DNA of 64,000 nucleotides from Klebsiella pneumoniae (GTDB lineage: Bacteria; Myxococcota_A; UBA796; SXON01): assembly GCA_945862325.1 (NCBI GenBank), contig CAMAXZ010000014.1, positions 29,982 through 93,981 of the forward strand. The letters are read 5' to 3'. The translations under genes and the position numbers were made by a program. This document shows, piece by piece, positions 44,179-53,628 of the stretch. The notes below the pieces were generated by a model. That model made no database searches. It saw nothing but the letters and a program-made list of their open reading frames with translations, and had not been told where the DNA came from. Position 1 is the first letter of the stretch; each line of letters begins with the position of its first letter.

Positions 44179-45578
44179 ACCCTCTCCCTCGCGTCGCGCT
44201 CCTCCTGTCCTTGGTCGCCTCGCTCTCGGCGCCCGCGTGGGCCGCGAAGCCGGTGGCGGAGCCCATGGCCGGCCCGGTCGTGCTGGTCGACGTCGGGCTC
44301 GGCGAGTCCGTCGTCCAGACCGAGTCGCGCTCGGTGTCGCGCGTGCTCATCAGCGACCCGTCGATCGCCGAGCTTCGCCTGCTTGAAGAGGGGCAATACC
44401 AGATCCGCGGCGTAGGGGTCGGGTCGACCGACCTCTGGGTGTGGTACCGCGACGACGTCGCGCACCCGCGCAAGTACGCGGTCGTGGTCAGCGCCGACCT
44501 TACCGACATCGAACGCCGGATTCAGGCCACCGTGGCCGGGCCGGCCCCGCGCGTGTACGCCGCGCGTGATCGCATCGTGGCCGAAGGTGAAGTCGCCGAC
44601 GTCGAGACCCTCGAGCGCGTCGCGCAGCTCGTCCGCATCTACGACCCCGAGTTCGTCAATCTCCTCACCGTTCGCGGCGATCACCAGGTTCAGCTCAAGG
44701 TGGTGTTCGCCGAGGTCAATCGGACCGGGCTCCGCGAGATGGGCCTGAACGTGTTCTTCAACCCCCCCGGCGTCATGGGGTCGATGACCGGGCCGACGCA
44801 GCAGTCCAGCGCGGCCAACATCCGGCACCGGACCACCAACGAGGCGCCGAACCTCAGCAACGGCCTGGTGTCGTCACCTGTCGGTGGGGCGTTCAACCTC
44901 GTCGGGTACATGTACGGCGCGATCGACGCCGCCGCGCTGCTCAGCGTGCTCGAGCAACAGAGCGTGGTGCGCACCCTCGCCGAGCCGACGGTGTCGGCCA
45001 TGTCGGGGCAGCAGGCGATGATGCTCGTCGGCGGAGAGATCCCGATCCCGACGGCGCAGATGAACGGCATGATCGCGATCGAGTTCAAGGAGTACGGCGT
45101 CAAGGTGGTCTTCGTGCCCACCGTGCTCTCCGGCGACGTGATCGACGTGCGCGCGTACATCGAGGTGTCCGACATGGACCCGGCGAACGCGCTGCGGCTG
45201 TCCGGCATCGAGATCCCCGCGTTGACCTCCCGCAAAGGCGAGAGCCACCTCCGCATCGAGAGCGGGAAGACCTTCGCGCTCGCGGGGATGTTGTCCGAGC
45301 GGGTGACCTCCACGCAGTCGCGCATCCCCCTCCTCGGCGACATCCCGGTTCTGGGCGCGCTGTTTCGCTACGTCAAGCATCAGCGCTCCGAGACCGAGCT
45401 CGTGGTTTTCGTGACCCCCGAGATCATCCGGCCCCTCGTGGCGAGCGAGGTGCCGGCCGTCCCGGGCTCCACCGAGAACTTCAACCCCAACGACTTCGAG
45501 CTCTTCATGCTCGGGTCGCTGACCGCGCCCGGCTCGCGCGTCGCGAAGCCCGTCGGACCCTACGGGATGGCGAGGTAG
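44175..45578 (+). CDS. cpaC: Tad secretin CpaC/RcpA
   Basis: A 467-residue outer-membrane secretin. Signal peptide VALLLSLVASLSAPAWA, an N-terminal pilus-secretin domain (VVLVDVGLGESVVQTESRS, VLISDPSIAELRLLEEGQY), a BON-like segment, and the secretin core with LSVLEQQSVVRTLAEPTVSA and GEIPIPT up to FVTPEIIRPLVA. It forms the pore for the Flp pilus. The TTG start at 44175 overlaps the cpaB stop (TTGA). The next gene starts four bases after its stop. Confidence 0.93.
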   Translation: MNPLPRVALLLSLVASLSAPAWAAKPVAEPMAGPVVLVDVGLGESVVQTESRSVSRVLISDPSIAELRLLEEGQYQIRGVGVGSTDLWVWYRDDVAHPRKYAVVVSADLTDIERRIQATVAGPAPRVYAARDRIVAEGEVADVETLERVAQLVRIYDPEFVNLLTVRGDHQVQLKVVFAEVNRTGLREMGLNVFFNPPGVMGSMTGPTQQSSAANIRHRTTNEAPNLSNGLVSSPVGGAFNLVGYMYGAIDAAALLSVLEQQSVVRTLAEPTVSAMSGQQAMMLVGGEIPIPTAQMNGMIAIEFKEYGVKVVFVPTVLSGDVIDVRAYIEVSDMDPANALRLSGIEIPALTSRKGESHLRIESGKTFALAGMLSERVTSTQSRIPLLGDIPVLGALFRYVKHQRSETELVVFVTPEIIRPLVASEVPAVPGSTENFNPNDFELFMLGSLTAPGSRVAKPVGPYGMAR

Positions 45579-45582
45579 CGAG

Positions 45583-46767
45583 ATGCAGCAGCCTGGATCC
45601 AGCAACGCAGCGTCGGTCATCGTGATCGGCGTCGACGCGCGCGCGATGGGGCAGGTGCGCGAGACGCTCGGCACCGAGGCCGTGTTGCCGGCCGCGGCCG
45701 TGCCGTGGGAAGACGCGATGGCGACCGTCCGGCGCGTACGGCCGAACGTCATCCTCGCCGGGTTCGACTCCGACTTCGAGGAGGCGATCCGCCTCGCTCC
45801 ACAAATTGTCGCCGAGGTCGCGGGCGTGTCGCTCGTGGCGCTCGCGTCGCGGAGCGAGCCCGACCGCATCCGTGCGGCGATGCGCGCCGGCTACCGCGAG
45901 TACGTGGTGCTCCCGGACGACGCCGATCTGCTTCGGCAGGCCGTACACGAGGCCACCTACACCGAGGGTGGCGACGAAGACGCCGGCGACGTCGTCACGC
46001 TCTGGGGCTGCAAAGGTGGCGTCGGGTCGACGTTCCTCTCGGTCAACCTCGCCGCCGAGCTCTCGCCGGTCCACAAGGTCTGCGTCGTCGACCTCGACTT
46101 CAGCATGGGCGACGTGGCGGCGTTCCTGGACCTGACGCCGACCCAGTCCATCGCCGACGTGCTCCGCAACCTCAAGCGCCTCGACGAGCGGATGCTCGCG
46201 GGCACGGTCACCGTCCATCCGAGCAAGGTGCACGTCCTCGCGCAGCCGACCGATCTCGAACAACGTGAGGAAGTGCGTGGCGATACGGTCATGCGGCTGC
46301 TCACCGTCGTCGCCCAGGGCTATCAGTACGTGGTCGTCGACTGCGGCAGTCGCACCGACGAGGCGGCGCTCACCGCGGCGACGGTCGCGGATCGGCTCAT
46401 CCTCGTGACCACGCCGGACGTGCCGGGGCTGAAGAACGCGACCCGCCGCATGCAGCTCGTTCAGCGCCTCGGCATCGAAAAGAGCCGGGTGTACGTGGTC
46501 CTCAACAAGTGGGACCCGAAGCTCTCCACGTTCAGCCTCGCCGACATCGAGTCGAGCCTGGGCCGAAAGATCGACGCGGTCATCCGCTCCGACCGCTCGG
46601 CGGTCCGCGCCGTCAACGACGGGCGCCTCCTCCGAGAGATCGATCCGCGGGGCGCCGCGGCCAAGGACCTCGAGGCCATGGTGGGGATCGTCACCGATGG
46701 AGAGGTCCTCCAAGAGCGCTCGGCGGCGGGGCCGCTCGGGTGGGTCACTGGCCTGTTCCGTTCCTGA
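45583..46767 (+). CDS. cpaE: Tad polar-localisation ATPase CpaE/TadZ
   Basis: A 394-residue MinD/ParA-like protein. An atypical receiver-like domain (about 1-125, VILAGFDSDFEEAIRLAPQI) precedes the ATPase. The deviant Walker A is GCKGGVGST with K144; the second lysine is Ser, a variation common in this family. The Walker B-like VDLDFSMGD and VVDCGSRTDE follow. TadZ positions the pilus apparatus at the pole. It is followed after 12 bases by the cpaF gene. Confidence 0.9.
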   Translation: MQQPGSSNAASVIVIGVDARAMGQVRETLGTEAVLPAAAVPWEDAMATVRRVRPNVILAGFDSDFEEAIRLAPQIVAEVAGVSLVALASRSEPDRIRAAMRAGYREYVVLPDDADLLRQAVHEATYTEGGDEDAGDVVTLWGCKGGVGSTFLSVNLAAELSPVHKVCVVDLDFSMGDVAAFLDLTPTQSIADVLRNLKRLDERMLAGTVTVHPSKVHVLAQPTDLEQREEVRGDTVMRLLTVVAQGYQYVVVDCGSRTDEAALTAATVADRLILVTTPDVPGLKNATRRMQLVQRLGIEKSRVYVVLNKWDPKLSTFSLADIESSLGRKIDAVIRSDRSAVRAVNDGRLLREIDPRGAAAKDLEAMVGIVTDGEVLQERSAAGPLGWVTGLFRS

Positions 46768-46779
46768 TCGGGGGTCCGA

Positions 46780-48123
46780 ATGTCCTCTCGCCTGATCGAG
46801 CGCGTCAAGGGTGCGCAGCAGCGCTTCCGGTCTGGCGCGGCCACCACCGACTCCGCGGAGTACGAGCGCATCAAGCGCGCGTTGCACTCCGAGATCCTCG
46901 AGGTCATCGACTTCGAGCAGGTGGGTCAGACGCCGCGCGCCGAGCTCACCGCCGGCCTCCGGACCTCCCTGCAGGCGTTGCTGGAGCAGCGCGCGCTGCC
47001 GCTCAATCGGGTCGAGCGCGATCGCCTCGTCGAAGAGATCCTCGACGACATCCTCGGCTTCGGGCCGCTCGAGCCCCTTCTGCGCGATCCGGACATCTCC
47101 GACATCCTGATCAACGGCCACGCGAAGGTGTGGATCGAGAAGCGCGGCCTGTTGCAGCTGTCCGACGTCCGGTTCGTCGACAACCGGCAATTGATGCAGG
47201 TGATCGAGCGCATCGTCAGCGCCGTGGGGCGCCGCATCGACGAGTCGAGCCCGATGGTCGACGCCCGCCTGCCGGACGGGAGCCGCTTCAACGCCATCAT
47301 CCCGCCGCTCGCGATCGACGGTCCGATGGTGTCGATCCGCCGGTTCGGCCAGCGGCAGATCACCGCGGACGACCTCGTCGCGTTCGGCGCCTGCCCGCGG
47401 CCGGTCATGGAGGTGCTGAAGGGCTGCGTGAAGGCGAAGCTCAACATGATCATCTCCGGCGGCACCGGGTCCGGAAAGACGACGTTCCTCAACGTCCTCT
47501 CGGGCTTCATCCCCGACGGCGAGCGCATCATCACGATCGAGGACTCCGCGGAGCTCCAGCTCCAGCAGCGTCACGTCGTGCGACTCGAGACGCGCCCCCC
47601 GAACGTCGAAGGGCGCGGCGAGGTGACGCAGCGAGAGCTCGTCAAGAACTGCCTGCGCATGCGGCCCGACCGAATCATCCTCGGCGAAATCCGCGGCGCC
47701 GAGGCCATCGACATGCTCCAGGCCATGAACACCGGCCACGAGGGCTCCCTCGCGACGGTGCACAGCAACACCACGCGCGACGCCCTCGCGCGCTTCGAGA
47801 CGATGATCGGGATGGGCGTGCCCAACCTGTCCGACCGCAACATCCGCGAGATGATCGCGCGCGCGCTCGACGTCGTGATCCAGCTCGACCGTCTCCCGGA
47901 CGGGTCGCGTCGCCTGCTCGCCGTCACCGAGGTGGTGGGGATGGAGGGCAACGTCGTCACGACGCAGGACATCTTCACCTTCGATCAGCGCGGCGTCGAC
48001 GACGACGGCCGCGTGCGCGGGACGTTCCGGGCCACCGGAACCCGCCCGAAGTTCGCGGGGCGCCTCGCCCGGAGCGGCGTCGACCTACCGCCGGAGCTCT
48101 TCCGGTTCGAACAGGACGTGTAG
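46780..48123 (+). CDS. cpaF: Tad pilus assembly ATPase CpaF/TadA
   Basis: A 447-residue type II/IV secretion ATPase powering Flp pilus assembly. Key motifs are [16 protein letters not shown] (Walker A near 228-234), the Asp-box region [14 protein letters not shown], Walker [16 protein letters not shown] and the His box [15 protein letters not shown]. The N-terminal domain ends with [20 protein letters not shown]. Its length is normal. The TadB gene starts at the next base after its stop codon. Confidence 0.95.
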   Translation: MSSRLIERVKGAQQRFRSGAATTDSAEYERIKRALHSEILEVIDFEQVGQTPRAELTAGLRTSLQALLEQRALPLNRVERDRLVEEILDDILGFGPLEPLLRDPDISDILINGHAKVWIEKRGLLQLSDVRFVDNRQLMQVIERIVSAVGRRIDESSPMVDARLPDGSRFNAIIPPLAIDGPMVSIRRFGQRQITADDLVAFGACPRPVMEVLKGCVKAKLNMIISGGTGSGKTTFLNVLSGFIPDGERIITIEDSAELQLQQRHVVRLETRPPNVEGRGEVTQRELVKNCLRMRPDRIILGEIRGAEAIDMLQAMNTGHEGSLATVHSNTTRDALARFETMIGMGVPNLSDRNIREMIARALDVVIQLDRLPDGSRRLLAVTEVVGMEGNVVTTQDIFTFDQRGVDDDGRVRGTFRATGTRPKFAGRLARSGVDLPPELFRFEQDV

Positions 48124-49062
48124 GTGAGCGGCGACGTCCTCCTCGTTGTCGTCACGATGCTCGTTTTCGTGGCGGCGTTGCTGTTCGGCCAGTTCATCTA
48201 CTGGATGGGCCTGAGCGACCAGCAGGCCCAGGCGAGGAACCTCAACCGACGCTTGGGCAATCTGGTCGAGAAGCAGGCGACCCCCCTGCTCCGAGGCCCC
48301 GACGTGCGGCCGACCGCTGGTTTCGCGGCGCGCATCGACACCCTGCTCCGGCAGGCGGGCAACCCCTACGGGGCGGGGGACGTCTACCTCCGGATGGCGG
48401 TTGCGGCGGCCTTCGGCGTCATCGTCCTGTTCCTCGTCACCCGTGGACCGCTCGCGCTGCTCGGGCTCGGACTGGCGTACGGGCCTTACTGGCTCCTGGC
48501 CTGGTCGGCGAGCCACCGGGCCGCTCGGCTCACGGAGCAGATCCCCGATTCGCTCGATCTGCTCGCACGATCCCTGCAGGCCGGGCACGGCATCTCCGAG
48601 GCGATGCGGACCGTGGCCGAAGAGGTGCACCCGCCGCTCGGGCAGGAGTTCGGGCGCGTGTACGAGGAGCACAACCTCGGCCGCGACTTCCGTGAGTGCC
48701 TGACGAACATGCTCAAGCGCAATCCGTCGAGCTTCGACCTGCAGCTCTTCGTGAGCGCGGTGCTCCTGCAGCGCGACACCGGTGGCAACCTCGTGGAGAT
48801 CCTCCAGAACATCTCCAAGACCGTGCGCCAGCGCTTCCTGTTCCAGGGCAAGGTCGAGGCGCTCACCGCAGAGGCGAAGTTCACCGCCTACATCCTCGGT
48901 GGGCTGCCCTTCGCGATCGGCTCCATCATCATGGTCATCCGCCCCGACTACCTCTGGCCCCTCGTGGCCGACCCGCTGGGCAACCTGTTCCTCCTCGTCG
49001 GTGCCGTGATGTTCACGTCCGGCGTGGTGATCATGCGCGAGCTCTCGCGGGTGGAGTCCTGA
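48124..49062 (+). CDS. tadB: Tad inner-membrane platform protein TadB
   Basis: A 312-residue T2SSF-domain membrane protein. Hydrophobic segments are at the N terminus (VLLVVVTMLVFVAALLFGQF), near 95-125, and two near the C terminus. The conserved cytoplasmic core is SLDLLARSLQAGHGISEAMR and LLQRDTGGNLVEILQNIS. It forms the inner-membrane platform with TadC. The GTG start abuts the cpaF stop. The stop overlaps the tadC ATG by one base (TGATG). Confidence 0.92.
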   Translation: MSGDVLLVVVTMLVFVAALLFGQFIYWMGLSDQQAQARNLNRRLGNLVEKQATPLLRGPDVRPTAGFAARIDTLLRQAGNPYGAGDVYLRMAVAAAFGVIVLFLVTRGPLALLGLGLAYGPYWLLAWSASHRAARLTEQIPDSLDLLARSLQAGHGISEAMRTVAEEVHPPLGQEFGRVYEEHNLGRDFRECLTNMLKRNPSSFDLQLFVSAVLLQRDTGGNLVEILQNISKTVRQRFLFQGKVEALTAEAKFTAYILGGLPFAIGSIIMVIRPDYLWPLVADPLGNLFLLVGAVMFTSGVVIMRELSRVES

Positions 49063-49979
49063 TGGATCCCGTCACCCTCGCCGCCATCGCCGTCAGCGTG
49101 CTCGCCGTCTGCGGCGTGGGCGTGGCCGCCTACCAGCTCACGGCGGACCGCGGCCGCACCGCCGCGGATCGCCTCGCCGAGATCTCCGAGGGCGACGGTC
49201 GGAAGGCGCGCACCTCCGGGCTCGCGACATCCGCGGCCCGCCTGGCGAGCGCGGGCGAAGGCGAAGAGCTCGCCGCCCTGCGTCGCTGGTTGATCCAGGC
49301 GGGGTACCGCGACAAGAACGCGGTCGAGATGTACAGCGCGTCGCGAGCGATCGGCGCCATCGTGCTGGGGCTGCTCGGTCTCCTCATCACGATCCGGCTG
49401 CAGCTGCTCTTCATGATGATCGGCGCGCTCACCGGCGCGGCCGCCGGGTACTACCTGCCGGCGATCTGGGTCACGAACACCCTCCAGAACCGGCAACAGT
49501 CGCTCCTCCGGTCGTTTCCGGACGCGCTCGACCTCCTCGTCAGCAGCGTCGAGGCCGGGCTCGGCATCGACAGCGCGTTCCGCCGGGTCGCCGACGAGCT
49601 CGACGCGTCCGCGCCCGACCTCTCGCGCGAGCTTCAGTACGTCAGCCATGAGGTCAACGCGGGCATCCCGCGCGTCGAGGCCCTCCGCCACCTGTCGGAT
49701 CGGACGGGGCTCGAAGAGATTGGCCAGCTCGTCAACGTGCTCGTGCAGGCCGAGCGCTTCGGCACTTCGGTCGCGCGCTCGCTGCGCATCCACTCCGAGA
49801 TGGTGCGCACGAAGCGCATGCAGAAGGCGGAGGCCGCGGCCGCCCAGGTGTCGCCGAAGCTCACGGTGGTGATGCTCATCTTCATCCTTCCGTGCTTGTT
49901 CATCATCCTGTGCGGGCCCGCGGCGATCAACATCACGCGCATCCTGGCGCCGACCATGCAGGAGCAGGGCTCGCAATGA
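49062..49979 (+). CDS. tadC: Tad inner-membrane platform protein TadC
   Basis: A 305-residue second T2SSF platform protein. The core reads FPDALDLLVSSVEAGLGIDS and LVQAERFGTSVARSLRIHS, with hydrophobic helices near 5-25, 95-135 and at the C terminus (VVMLIFILPCLFIILCGPAA). It acts with TadB above the CpaF motor. It overlaps the TPR gene by four bases (ATGA). Confidence 0.92.
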   Translation: MDPVTLAAIAVSVLAVCGVGVAAYQLTADRGRTAADRLAEISEGDGRKARTSGLATSAARLASAGEGEELAALRRWLIQAGYRDKNAVEMYSASRAIGAIVLGLLGLLITIRLQLLFMMIGALTGAAAGYYLPAIWVTNTLQNRQQSLLRSFPDALDLLVSSVEAGLGIDSAFRRVADELDASAPDLSRELQYVSHEVNAGIPRVEALRHLSDRTGLEEIGQLVNVLVQAERFGTSVARSLRIHSEMVRTKRMQKAEAAAAQVSPKLTVVMLIFILPCLFIILCGPAAINITRILAPTMQEQGSQ

Positions 49980-50716
49980 TCACGGTCCTCTTGATCGGGG
50001 TCGCGCTGGCGGCCACCGCCCCCGCCCAGCTCTCGCCGGACCTCAACGACCCCCGCGTGCGCGTGGCCTCGCAGAAGGCCGTGCTCCAAGGGCTGCTCGA
50101 CGCGGGGCTCGGCGAAGACGCGCTGCGCGCGTTGGCGTCGATGCGCGAAGCCGGCGAGGACCTCAGTCCGTTCACGGTCCTGCAGGCCCGCGCGCTGCAC
50201 CTCAACCGCATGCCCGACGAGGCGCTGGGCTTGCTCGACGCGTACCTCCGTACGCACGCGCGCGACGGCGCTGCGTGGGCCCTCAAGGGGGTGGTGCTCG
50301 CGGATCTCGACCGGCCCGCCGAGGCGGTTCGGGCGCTTCAACGGGCGAACCGGCTGACGCCGGAGGACGCGGGCGTACTCAACAACCTCGGCTACGCCTC
50401 GCTCGCGGCGGGCGAGGCCGAAGCGGCCGTGCGTCACCTCCGCGCGGCCCTCCAGCTCGACCCTCTCTCCACGCGGGCAAGGAACAACCTCGGGTTTGCG
50501 TACGCGCGGCTGGACCGCGACGCCGAGGCGCTCACCGCGTTCCGTGCGGGGTCCCCCAACGAGTCCGACGCCCGCTACAATCTTGGGGTCGCGTGCGAGC
50601 TCCGCGGCGACCGCGGCTCGGCCATCACCCAGTACCAGGCAGCGGTGGCCGCGCGCCCGGACCACCCACAGGCGGGGGACGCCCTCGCTCGACTTCTCTC
50701 GGAGGAACCCTCGTGA
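49976..50716 (+). CDS. Exported TPR protein, TadD-like
   Basis: A 246-residue protein with a signal peptide (VLLIGVALAATAPA) and about five TPR units (for example AWALKGVVLADLDRPAEAVR, VLNNLGYASLAAGEAEAAV, ARNNLGFAYARLDRDAEAL, ARYNLGVACELRGDRGSAI). By position and fold it corresponds to TadD, a TPR protein needed for secretin assembly, although TadD is usually a lipoprotein and this one lacks a lipobox. The ATG overlaps the tadC TGA. Confidence 0.8.
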   Translation: MITVLLIGVALAATAPAQLSPDLNDPRVRVASQKAVLQGLLDAGLGEDALRALASMREAGEDLSPFTVLQARALHLNRMPDEALGLLDAYLRTHARDGAAWALKGVVLADLDRPAEAVRALQRANRLTPEDAGVLNNLGYASLAAGEAEAAVRHLRAALQLDPLSTRARNNLGFAYARLDRDAEALTAFRAGSPNESDARYNLGVACELRGDRGSAITQYQAAVAARPDHPQAGDALARLLSEEPS

Positions 50717-50949
50717 TGCTGTTCTACACCCTGTTCCTCGCCTGCGGCTCCCCCGCTCACCTCCAACACGATCACGGCCGCGCGTTTCACGCCGCGTTCG
50801 ACGTCCAGGCCGATCGGGCCCGCGCGTCCGCGCAAGGCGCGACCTACCCCATCAGCGGGGCGGAGGCCGAGGCTCTCCGCTTGAACGTCGAGAAGGCGAC
50901 CACCGACGAAGCCGAGGACGGCTCCGCCGCCAGCGGGAGGGGCAAGTGA
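50716..50949 (+). CDS. Small lipoprotein in the Tad locus
   Basis: A 77-residue lipoprotein (MLFYTLFLACGSP). It continues with a His-rich segment (LQHDHGRAFHAAFD) and a charged helix (GAEAEALRLNVEKATTDEAE). No family is recognised. GGAGG lies ten bases before the ATG. The in-frame GTG at 50713, overlapping the previous TGA, is an equally likely start. Position suggests a pilotin-like helper for the Tad secretin; this is inference. Confidence 0.65.
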   Translation: MLFYTLFLACGSPAHLQHDHGRAFHAAFDVQADRARASAQGATYPISGAEAEALRLNVEKATTDEAEDGSAASGRGK

Positions 50950-51872
50950 TGCTGCTGGCGCTCGCGATCGCGTGCACCGGTCGCCCCGCGTGGATCCCCG
51001 CCGAGCCCGGGGAATTCACGACGGAGACCGTGCCGGAATTCGCGTTCGCCGCCTCCGCCGACCTGCCGTGGCTCGTCTACTCGACGGTCAGGCAGGCGCA
51101 GGTGGAGGACTTCCGGAGCTGCCCGGTCGTGACGGAGGAGGGGTTCTCGTCGACCGCCGGGTGCTCGGACAGCGCCGGGGTGGCGTGGAAGGGTTCCGCG
51201 TCCGTCGAGGTGCAGTACGACACCGAGAACATCCGCGTGCAGAACCTGCGGGTGGAAGGGGTCGACGCGGGGTGGGAGGCCACCGGCACCCTCACGTCCA
51301 CGGTCTTCATGTCGTCGGTTGGTGGTCGACTGTCGTCGAACCTGCAGTTCACGAGCCTCACGGTCCCCGAGAAGCGCTTCTGGATCGACACGACGACCGC
51401 CTACGTGTACTACGAGGCGGACTCGCTCGTGGTCGTCGACGAGCACCGGGGCACCGTCGGCATCGAGGGATGGGGCACGGCGCAGATTGACGGGCGCCGC
51501 ATCCTCCAGTCGCAGTTGTACGGGTGTGACTTCGGCGCGCACACCTTCGGCAGCCTCGTGGCGATCGGCGCGAACGAGGTGGTCCTGGACTACACGTCGC
51601 TCGGCAGCGTCCGCCTTCCCGCCGATGTCGACGCCGACACAGGGGACACGGGCGCGGACACCGGTGCGGACACTGGCGACACGGGCGCGGACACCGGTGC
51701 GGACACCGGCGACACGGGCGCGGACACCGGCGACACCGGCGACACCGGCATCGAGTTTCCGGACACCTCCCGCGGGTGCGGCGGCTGCACCATGGTGACG
51801 ATCGACCAGCTGCTACAGCCGCAGTGCCTCGAGCTCACGCGCGACGCGACCTACCCGTTCTTCTCGCTCTGA
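50949..51872 (+). CDS. Tad-associated lipoprotein with Asp-Thr-Gly repeat linker
   Basis: A 307-residue lipoprotein (LLALAIACTG). A beta-rich domain of about 210 residues (RVQ-type strands, LSSNLQFTSLTVPEKRFW, GTVGIEGWGTAQIDGRRIL) holds five cysteines. An Asp-Thr-Gly-Ala linker of about 40 residues (about 230-270) follows, then a C-terminal Cys-containing tail (SRGCGGCTMVTIDQLLQPQC). The ATG is eight bases after GGGAGG and overlaps the previous stop (TGATG). Its position at the end of the Tad operon suggests a surface or secretin-associated role. No homologous family is recognised. Confidence 0.7.
   Translation: MLLALAIACTGRPAWIPAEPGEFTTETVPEFAFAASADLPWLVYSTVRQAQVEDFRSCPVVTEEGFSSTAGCSDSAGVAWKGSASVEVQYDTENIRVQNLRVEGVDAGWEATGTLTSTVFMSSVGGRLSSNLQFTSLTVPEKRFWIDTTTAYVYYEADSLVVVDEHRGTVGIEGWGTAQIDGRRILQSQLYGCDFGAHTFGSLVAIGANEVVLDYTSLGSVRLPADVDADTGDTGADTGADTGDTGADTGADTGDTGADTGDTGDTGIEFPDTSRGCGGCTMVTIDQLLQPQCLELTRDATYPFFSL
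51645..51749 (+). repeat. 33-bp in-frame tandem repeat encoding DTGADTGADTG units
   Basis: Two nearly identical 33-base units (51645-51677 and 51678-51710, differing at one base), a 21-base partial unit and two 9-base units encode the acidic linker of the Tad-associated lipoprotein. Slippage here would change linker length in frame. Confidence 0.88.
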
Positions 51873-51873
51873 C

Positions 51874-52878
51874 GTGAGCGGCGCGCCCGACGCCGGCCAG
51901 CTCGCGCGGCGCGGGCTGTTTGCGGCGTTCGTAGCCCTCGTGGTGCTCGCGCTCGTCGTGTTCGCCGCGTCGCAGCTCGCCGTCAGCGAGGCCGCCGTGG
52001 CGACCCTGCGCCAGCGTGCCGACCCTGTCGGCGTGCTGCTCGGGGTGTCGGGCATGACCGTCGGCATGGTGTTCCTCGCGCTGCGGTGGCGCACGCTCCT
52101 GCCGAAGCCGGCAGAGGTCGCGGTGTTGCCACTGACGGGAATCCTGATGATCGGCTCGCTCGCGAACTACGCGCTGCCGGGCCCCGTGGGGGAGTTCGTC
52201 GCCGCCGGGCTCGCCGCGCGCCGTTTCGGCGTGGCGGCCGAGGTGGCGTTCGCGGCGAGCGTGTACGCGCGGTTGCTCGGACTGTTCTCCGCGGGCGTCG
52301 TCGCGTCCGCGATCTACGCCTTCGGCGGCGTGGTCCCCGCCCCCGGCATGGCGCAATGGGTCGCGGCGGCGATGGTCGGCCTCGCCACCGTGGCCGTCGC
52401 GTTGGGGGCGTTGTCGCTCCGGCCGGCCCTCCTCGAGCAGGTCGCCTCGTGGTCGATCGCCGGGCCTGCGCGGGCTCCCCTTCGGCGGCTGGCTTCTGCC
52501 CTATCGTCGCAGGTGCGCTTGCCGGCGGCCCGCTGGGCGCTGGCGCTCGGGTGGGCGCTCGTCGGGCACCTCTGCGTGATCGTGGGCATCTTCGTCGCGG
52601 CTTCCGCACTGGGGGCGTCGCCGTCCGCGCTCGGCCTCGTGTTCACCTACGCCGCGTCGACGGCGGGGGCGATCGCGCTGTTCGCGTTCCCGGGCTCGCA
52701 GGTCGGCTGGGACGCGATGTTCGCCGGACTGCTCGTGTCGGTCGGCAACCTCGAGCTCTCCGAGGCGCTCGCGACGGCGCTGATCGTGCGTGTGCAACAG
52801 ATCTTCATCGTGTGCATGGGAGCGGTCGTGGCGATCGTCGAAGCGGCAAGGCCACGCGGGGATGAACGCGCCGGCTGA
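51874..52878 (+). CDS. UPF0104/LPG-synthase-type membrane protein (copy 1)
   Basis: A 334-residue protein with about eight hydrophobic helices. Family-like segments are MTVGMVFLALRWRTLLPKPA, LANYALPGPVGEFVAAGLAA and the FAFPGSQVGWDAMFAGLLVS loop. It matches the transmembrane part of lysylphosphatidylglycerol synthases (UPF0104/AglD-like) without the aminoacyl-transferase domain. Such proteins are thought to move lipids or assist polyprenyl-sugar transfer. The GTG start lies just after the Tad lipoprotein stop. A second, divergent copy is at 56101. Confidence 0.77.
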   Translation: MSGAPDAGQLARRGLFAAFVALVVLALVVFAASQLAVSEAAVATLRQRADPVGVLLGVSGMTVGMVFLALRWRTLLPKPAEVAVLPLTGILMIGSLANYALPGPVGEFVAAGLAARRFGVAAEVAFAASVYARLLGLFSAGVVASAIYAFGGVVPAPGMAQWVAAAMVGLATVAVALGALSLRPALLEQVASWSIAGPARAPLRRLASALSSQVRLPAARWALALGWALVGHLCVIVGIFVAASALGASPSALGLVFTYAASTAGAIALFAFPGSQVGWDAMFAGLLVSVGNLELSEALATALIVRVQQIFIVCMGAVVAIVEAARPRGDERAG

Positions 52879-52914
52879 GTCCGTTACTGGTTCGACCCGA
52901 TTCCTGGAGCCACG

Positions 52915-53628
52915 ATGATCCGACGCCTCATGATCCCCGTCCTGTGCCTCGGCCTGGTCGCCGCGAAGGGCGGCAAGAAGAACAAGAAGGAAGAGGCGCC
53001 CCCTCCCGCGCCCGCGCCCGCGGCGGCCGAGCCGGCGCCGGAGCCGGAGCCCGCGCCCGTGCCCGAGGAGCCACCGGCGCCGCGCGTCGTCAAGAACGTG
53101 GACCCGGCGCTCGGCGTCACCGTGACCTGGGCCGACGGCACCACGAAGGCCGGCAAGCTCCAGGGCATCGAGCGGAGCGCAAGCTTCAGCGGGGGAGACG
53201 AGTGGGTCGAGGAAGCGCGGAAGCTGACCATCGCGGTCGTCGTCGGCAGCTCCGAGAAGTCCGTCGCCTGGAAGGACGTCAAGTCGGTCACGGTCGCCCC
53301 GGGCAAGCTCCCGGACGACGTCGACTGCACCTACTCTTCCGACTTCAGCCCGTGGATGTACTTCTGCTCGCTTCGCACGACCACGACGGTGGTGATGAAG
53401 GACGGTACCAAGGGCACGGCGTCCGAGCCGTACGTCTGGCGCCTCACGTTCGACGACGCGTCGACCACGGATCTGCAGCTCTACAAGCACACGGTGCGCG
53501 AGCCGGACGACCGCGAGATCAGCTACGGCGAAGAAGCGACCGAGAACTTCCCCCTGTACACGCGCCTGCAGGAGCGCCTGCGGCAGGACCTCAAGGGCAA
53601 GATGCTCAAGTCGATCAGCGTGAACTGA
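52915..53628 (+). CDS. Exported protein with Pro/Ala/Glu-rich spacer, unknown
   Basis: A 237-residue protein. The signal peptide (LMIPVLCLGLVAA) is followed by a Lys-rich stretch (KGGKKNKKEE) and a Pro/Ala/Glu linker to about residue 60. The remaining 180 residues form an apparent beta-rich domain (GVTVTWADGTTKAGKLQGIE, TTTVVMKDGTKGTASEPYVW). No known family is recognised. TGGAG precedes the ATG. Its end overlaps the convergent GAF gene by 14 bases. Confidence 0.75.
   Translation: MIRRLMIPVLCLGLVAAKGGKKNKKEEAPPPAPAPAAAEPAPEPEPAPVPEEPPAPRVVKNVDPALGVTVTWADGTTKAGKLQGIERSASFSGGDEWVEEARKLTIAVVVGSSEKSVAWKDVKSVTVAPGKLPDDVDCTYSSDFSPWMYFCSLRTTTTVVMKDGTKGTASEPYVWRLTFDDASTTDLQLYKHTVREPDDREISYGEEATENFPLYTRLQERLRQDLKGKMLKSISVN

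Noticed and set aside
46009..46030. Missing second lysine in the Walker A of the CpaE/TadZ protein.
   Set aside because: This variation is common in TadZ/CpaE proteins and is not evidence of inactivity here.
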